Shown here piece by piece: positions 60,211 to 64,000 of a DNA stretch of 64,000 bases. The stretch covers positions 3,337,269 through 3,401,268 of the forward strand of contig JXTB01000002.1 in NCBI GenBank assembly GCA_002914805.1, read 5' to 3'. The stretch comes from Parasponia andersonii (Eukaryota; Streptophyta; Magnoliopsida; Rosales; Cannabaceae). A program made the position numbers and the translations under genes. How positions within the stretch are numbered: position 1 is the stretch's first letter; every line of letters starts with the position of its first letter. The notes under the pieces were generated by a model that did no database searches, was not told the DNA's origin, and saw only the letters and a program-made list of their open reading frames with translations.

Positions 60211-63020
60211 GAGTCTATTGTTGTTCTTAATGAAATTTAGAACCGGACGTGTTTTTAATGGCATGTGTGATATAAAATACAAACATTATAATATATTGAT
60301 CTTGCAATTTTGGAGCCTGCCTGTCTGGTATAAACAATAACACCTATTAAAATGAACTGGACATGCATTTTGTGCCTGATCTCACAAATGAGTACCTTGT
60401 CCAGCAGACAAACTTTAATTTGTCTCACAAAAGATCAGCGCTAGCAAAGAGTTATTAATTAATCAATGCAAATGTGACAACTTCCAGAAGACATCAACAT
60501 TTAAAATAGGGCTGCTATTCCTACATATGGGCCTAAGCCTAGGCCTAACCAACCCAATATCCCATCCAAGACACCAAATTTGAAAGAAGATAAAAATAAA
60601 ATAAAATTTGCTGATACCACTACAACAGATGCGCTTCCCTTATACACATTTTCCCGGTTAGTGAACTTGTCAATTTTATTTTATTTTATTTATTTATTGA
60701 TTTTTCTCACAAATAGACATAAAACTTATTTTATCTAGTTTTCAAAATTTGAGACCTGATGAGAGAGTTTGGGCAATTGAGGAATGAACTTTATTTTCCT
60801 TTTTAGGTTGATTGATATTTTCTTGAAGAGTCCACCTCTATTATTTGGTGGAGTAAATAACTTTTTCGGTTGATTGCTCATAATCAGTGCTTAATTTCTT
60901 GATAAGTTGGATTAATATTATTATGCGAATTTTTTGAGCACATTTGATATATATCAAGCAAAAGAACAAGAATTGCACTTCCATTTATGAGTGTATAGAT
61001 AAAATATTTTAAAGTATATATGTGTATATATATATATATATATGAATGTACGAAGCAAAAATATTCAGTCAAGAGCTGGTCGCATTTGTATTATTCATGT
61101 TTTAAAGAAGCTTTACCATAATGTGTACCGTTTGTCTTGCATAAGCTAATGCGATCTTTCTAGAGAACTAAGGTAATTTATAAGGAATATTACTGAATAC
61201 AATTACCAAGCATAATGACGAATACAGTGCGGATAAAATAATTCTAAATTCCATTAACCTTACTATGAGTTTTATTAATTCTAAATTCTATTAATCTTAC
61301 TAATTTAATTTTCACTTTATATATATTGCAATGGTTCCGTCATTTTTATTGATAATTCTAAATTATGATAAGGAAATTATTTCCTAATTTGTTCTTATGA
61401 GGGAATTGATCCTCAATTCCAAATGTTTAGTGCTTTATTCTAAAAATCAATGTTAATGGCCTCATTGCGTCTTCTTTTCAATCAAAGTTAAGCATAATCT
61501 AATAATAGATAAGCAAATCATTCTTTATATTTTTTTTACTTTTATTTTATTCCCTATATATAGTAAAGTTAGCAAAGTTCTCTCCGTCTATGAGCTCTGT
61601 AGGAAAAAATTCCCAGTGATATTTGCCATTATGAAAAAACTAATGAGTAAACTTTTACCAATGAGTCATTTTTTGTAGTATAATAGTATAATGGCGAATG
61701 GGTACATATACTTAGGAGGGTCCAATTGTAATATTAAATATATACTTTATTAACTGGAGTCTTATTATGATAACTATACGAATCTGATCCATTTCCAGAA
61801 GGATTAAGTACGTACAAATATATGATAAAAATAACTTCCATAAAGTACTGATCCATAAAGTGCTGCCTACTTTCTACAAGTTGGTCTTTGCATCTCCAGG
61901 CTATAATTAACAATATTCTTTTTTGCATCTCAATCGGTTTCGCTAAATTCACGTGAATAAAGAAAAAACACATAAATCTTTTTCACTTTATTAGAAAACC
62001 AAACGTAACGGACGATATTTTATTTTCTTTAGTGATTAATTAGAAGCACGATGATTCGTTGCTTTACTCGAGAAAAAGGAGAGATTGATCTAGAAAGGCG
62101 TATACTCACACTTTAGGATTGAGAAAAATATTTTTATATTGAGTATTAATAAGTATTTTTTTAATTTATTTTTAGATATTTTAAAATTTATCATATATAT
62201 TTTTATAATAAAAAAATAATATTAATAATACACGTGATTTTATATATTTTATTATAATTATTAAATTACCCTTAACTATACATATTTTAGCCGACAATGA
62301 CATATGGATTTGTTGTATGTGTTGATTGAGAGAGTTTTTCCACACTTTGTGGAGCCCACTATATTTCGATGGCCACGGCGTTAGATAGATAGATAGATAG
62401 ATAGATATATGAGATGTAAGGAAAATTATTTTTGAGAAATCTGTCTTTGGATAGGTCTCTCCAGGTAGCTTCAAATGACTTGAAAAAATTGGATAAAGGA
62501 ACTATATATGTATATATAATGTGACTAAATTTAAGATTAGGTGGCATATCTTGGACTCACAGTAGCACAGGTTGAGCTACATATGGGCCAGGGGCATTTT
62601 CATTTTATAGTTTATTGCCATCTAGTTAAAAAAAATTAAGGATTGCCCCCTAAAATAATTAATTATAACAAATAATGAGATGCACTAAGCTCTCCCATAT
62701 TAACGAGCTCAACAAATAATTAATTATAACAAGCACATTATGCAAAATCAAATAAATAAATAAATAAAGAACCCAAGTCTCATACGTGAATTTAAAATGC
62801 GTAATAATTGATTCTTTCTTTTGTTAAACCTATTAATAGGTTTCTTAAAAACAAAGAAAAATAAAATAAATAAAACGTACTTGTCTTGTTATCCTTCATG
62901 AGATAAAAAGAAAGATAGAGAAAGAAAGCATTAATAAGAAATTTTAAAATTTCAAAAGATAATATTCATATATAGTTGAAGAGTACTTATATGAGAGAAA
63001 TTTAAAAGAGAAGAAAACAA
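60211..63020. other. AT-rich intergenic region
   Basis: No gene was recognised. It holds short (TA)n runs (61026-61042) and a (TAGA)n tract at about 62384-62407. The open frames at 60884-61072, 61734-61973 and 62181-62547 are low-complexity. Confidence 0.6.
62384..62407. repeat. (TAGA)n microsatellite
   Basis: About six TAGA units, followed by TATA. Confidence 0.9.
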
Positions 63021-63172
63021 AGCTGTGAGCAAAGGAGGTACTGTAATATAGCCACATATTATTACTAGTTTTGATACTATATGCTAGAAATATGAGCTAT
63101 GAGCAAAGGAGGTACTGTAATATAGCCACATATTATTACTAGTTTTGATACTATATGCTAGAAATATGAGCT
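63021..63172. repeat. 74-bp tandem duplication
   Basis: Unit 1 starts at 63021 and unit 2 at 63095, with a third AGCT boundary at 63169. The units differ by one base at the start (AGCTGTGAGC and AGCTATGAGC) and are otherwise the same. A very recent event, or an assembly artefact. Confidence 0.93.
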
Positions 63173-63386
63173 AAAAGTCTTATTGAAATTTGGCTTATAT
63201 GTTGAGTCATGAGATAATATATAATTCATTAATCGTATTAATAGCTATATAACCTTAGACTATATTGTTGCTCACAAGTTGGCATATTACTCTGGAATTT
63301 ATGATAAAGTTAGTTTATCATAATATGGTAGCTAGATCTATCTATGTACTAGCTATCACTGTCGCCAATGTGCACTTTGCTAAGTG

Positions 63387-64000
63387 TTGATGGAGGTTTT
63401 ATCAACAATAAATTTATAAATAATTAAGAGATGTGGTTTGTGTAAATTGAAGTAAATAATCAAAGCAAATAAGGAGAGAGGGATTTATAGTGGTTCGGCC
63501 CCGAAAAAGATGAGCCTACGTCCACTGTTTTCTCACTATATTGATGAATATTCAAGGGTACAATACTCGAAAGCTATTGAAGAATGCTCAAGACTTAGAC
63601 TACCCAAAGTTTGGAATACCCTAAGCGTGTATTTGCTCTGACTTCTATTTTCTGTGACTTGTTTCTGCCCAGATTTTGTGATGATCTCTTCGGAACATAG
63701 AGCTCCCCCTTTATATAGATTGTAGTGACCTTATCCCCCTAGGTTCCTTATGTCTCTAGGATCCTAATTGAATAAACGGGTAACTATACAATTGGGTAAT
63801 TATCCAATTAAGTAAACGGATAACTAGTTAATTATAAACAATACAATTGGATAATTACTCGAAAAGGATAACTTAGTTAATCGCAAATAGGAGTCTTCAG
63901 TTTCCCTTTCCTTGTAGGTTTCTTCCACAGCATTTACCTATTTCCCTCTTCTTGTAGGTTTCCTTTATAGTGTTTTCGTGTTTCCCTTTTCCTATAGGTT
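63387..64000 (-). repeat. LTR end of a retroelement, cut by the window edge
   Basis: On the minus strand the LTR ends CCATCAACA at 63387. It contains AGTGGACGTAGGC and GGGGCCGAACCACTAT, widely found in plant LTR leader regions, and a TATA-like TATATAAAG upstream of them. Toward the right edge there are imperfect 40-bp repeats built on TTTCCC..TTGTAGGTTTC (63899-64000). The element continues to the right or is a solo LTR. Confidence 0.72.

Overview
This is nuclear DNA of a flowering plant, most likely a eudicot. The evidence is AT-rich non-coding sequence with many (TA)n and (CT)n tracts, GT-AG introns in land-plant gene families, and several kinds of plant LTR retrotransposon (Tat-like and Del/Tekay-like Ty3/gypsy, plus probable copia-type LTRs). 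I cannot name the species. There are no prokaryotic features, no CRISPR array, and I found no rRNA or tRNA gene. A 65-base run of N lies at 27484-27548.

Layout. 1-4006: broken 5' half of a minus-strand Tat-like Ty3/gypsy element. 6360-11600: gene for an ELM2-like/SANT chromatin-type protein (871 aa) with a long 5'UTR intron and a short uORF. 13589-15441: three-exon gene for an NDUFAF4-like complex I assembly factor (196 aa). 17761-20978 (minus): seven-exon mitochondrial carrier of the thiamine diphosphate carrier type (331 aa), convergent with the previous gene. 21600-27110: AT-rich spacer, a possible MITE, a palindrome-rich repeat, and a truncated Del/Tekay-like LTR element. 27748-28614: intronless SRC2-type C2-domain gene. 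29965-30930: phi-class glutathione S-transferase pseudogene. 33058-38575: a second Del/Tekay-like element whose pol is cut by an inverted LTR fragment of a related element (38576-39140). 39141-51175: a tandem duplication of an ankyrin-repeat pseudogene, each copy ending in an inverted repeat (hairpin) and opened by later insertions (hAT remnant, solo LTR, non-autonomous LTR element). 53400-55735: AT-rich tandem segmental duplication. 56264-60210: coatomer alpha-subunit pseudogene with an LTR in one intron. 60210-64000: AT-rich spacer, a 74-bp tandem duplication, and the end of another LTR at the right edge.

Four genes look intact: the SANT protein, the complex I assembly factor, the thiamine diphosphate carrier and SRC2. 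Two of them act in mitochondria, but they share no regulatory structure, and plant neighbours of this kind are not operons. The right half (from about 29 kb) is a decay landscape: pseudogenes of GSTF, ankyrin and coatomer-alpha families, and nested transposons. Most recognisable stop codons in the transposons look like C-to-T changes. The observation I would follow first is the duplicated ankyrin-derived inverted repeat, which could make hairpin RNA.
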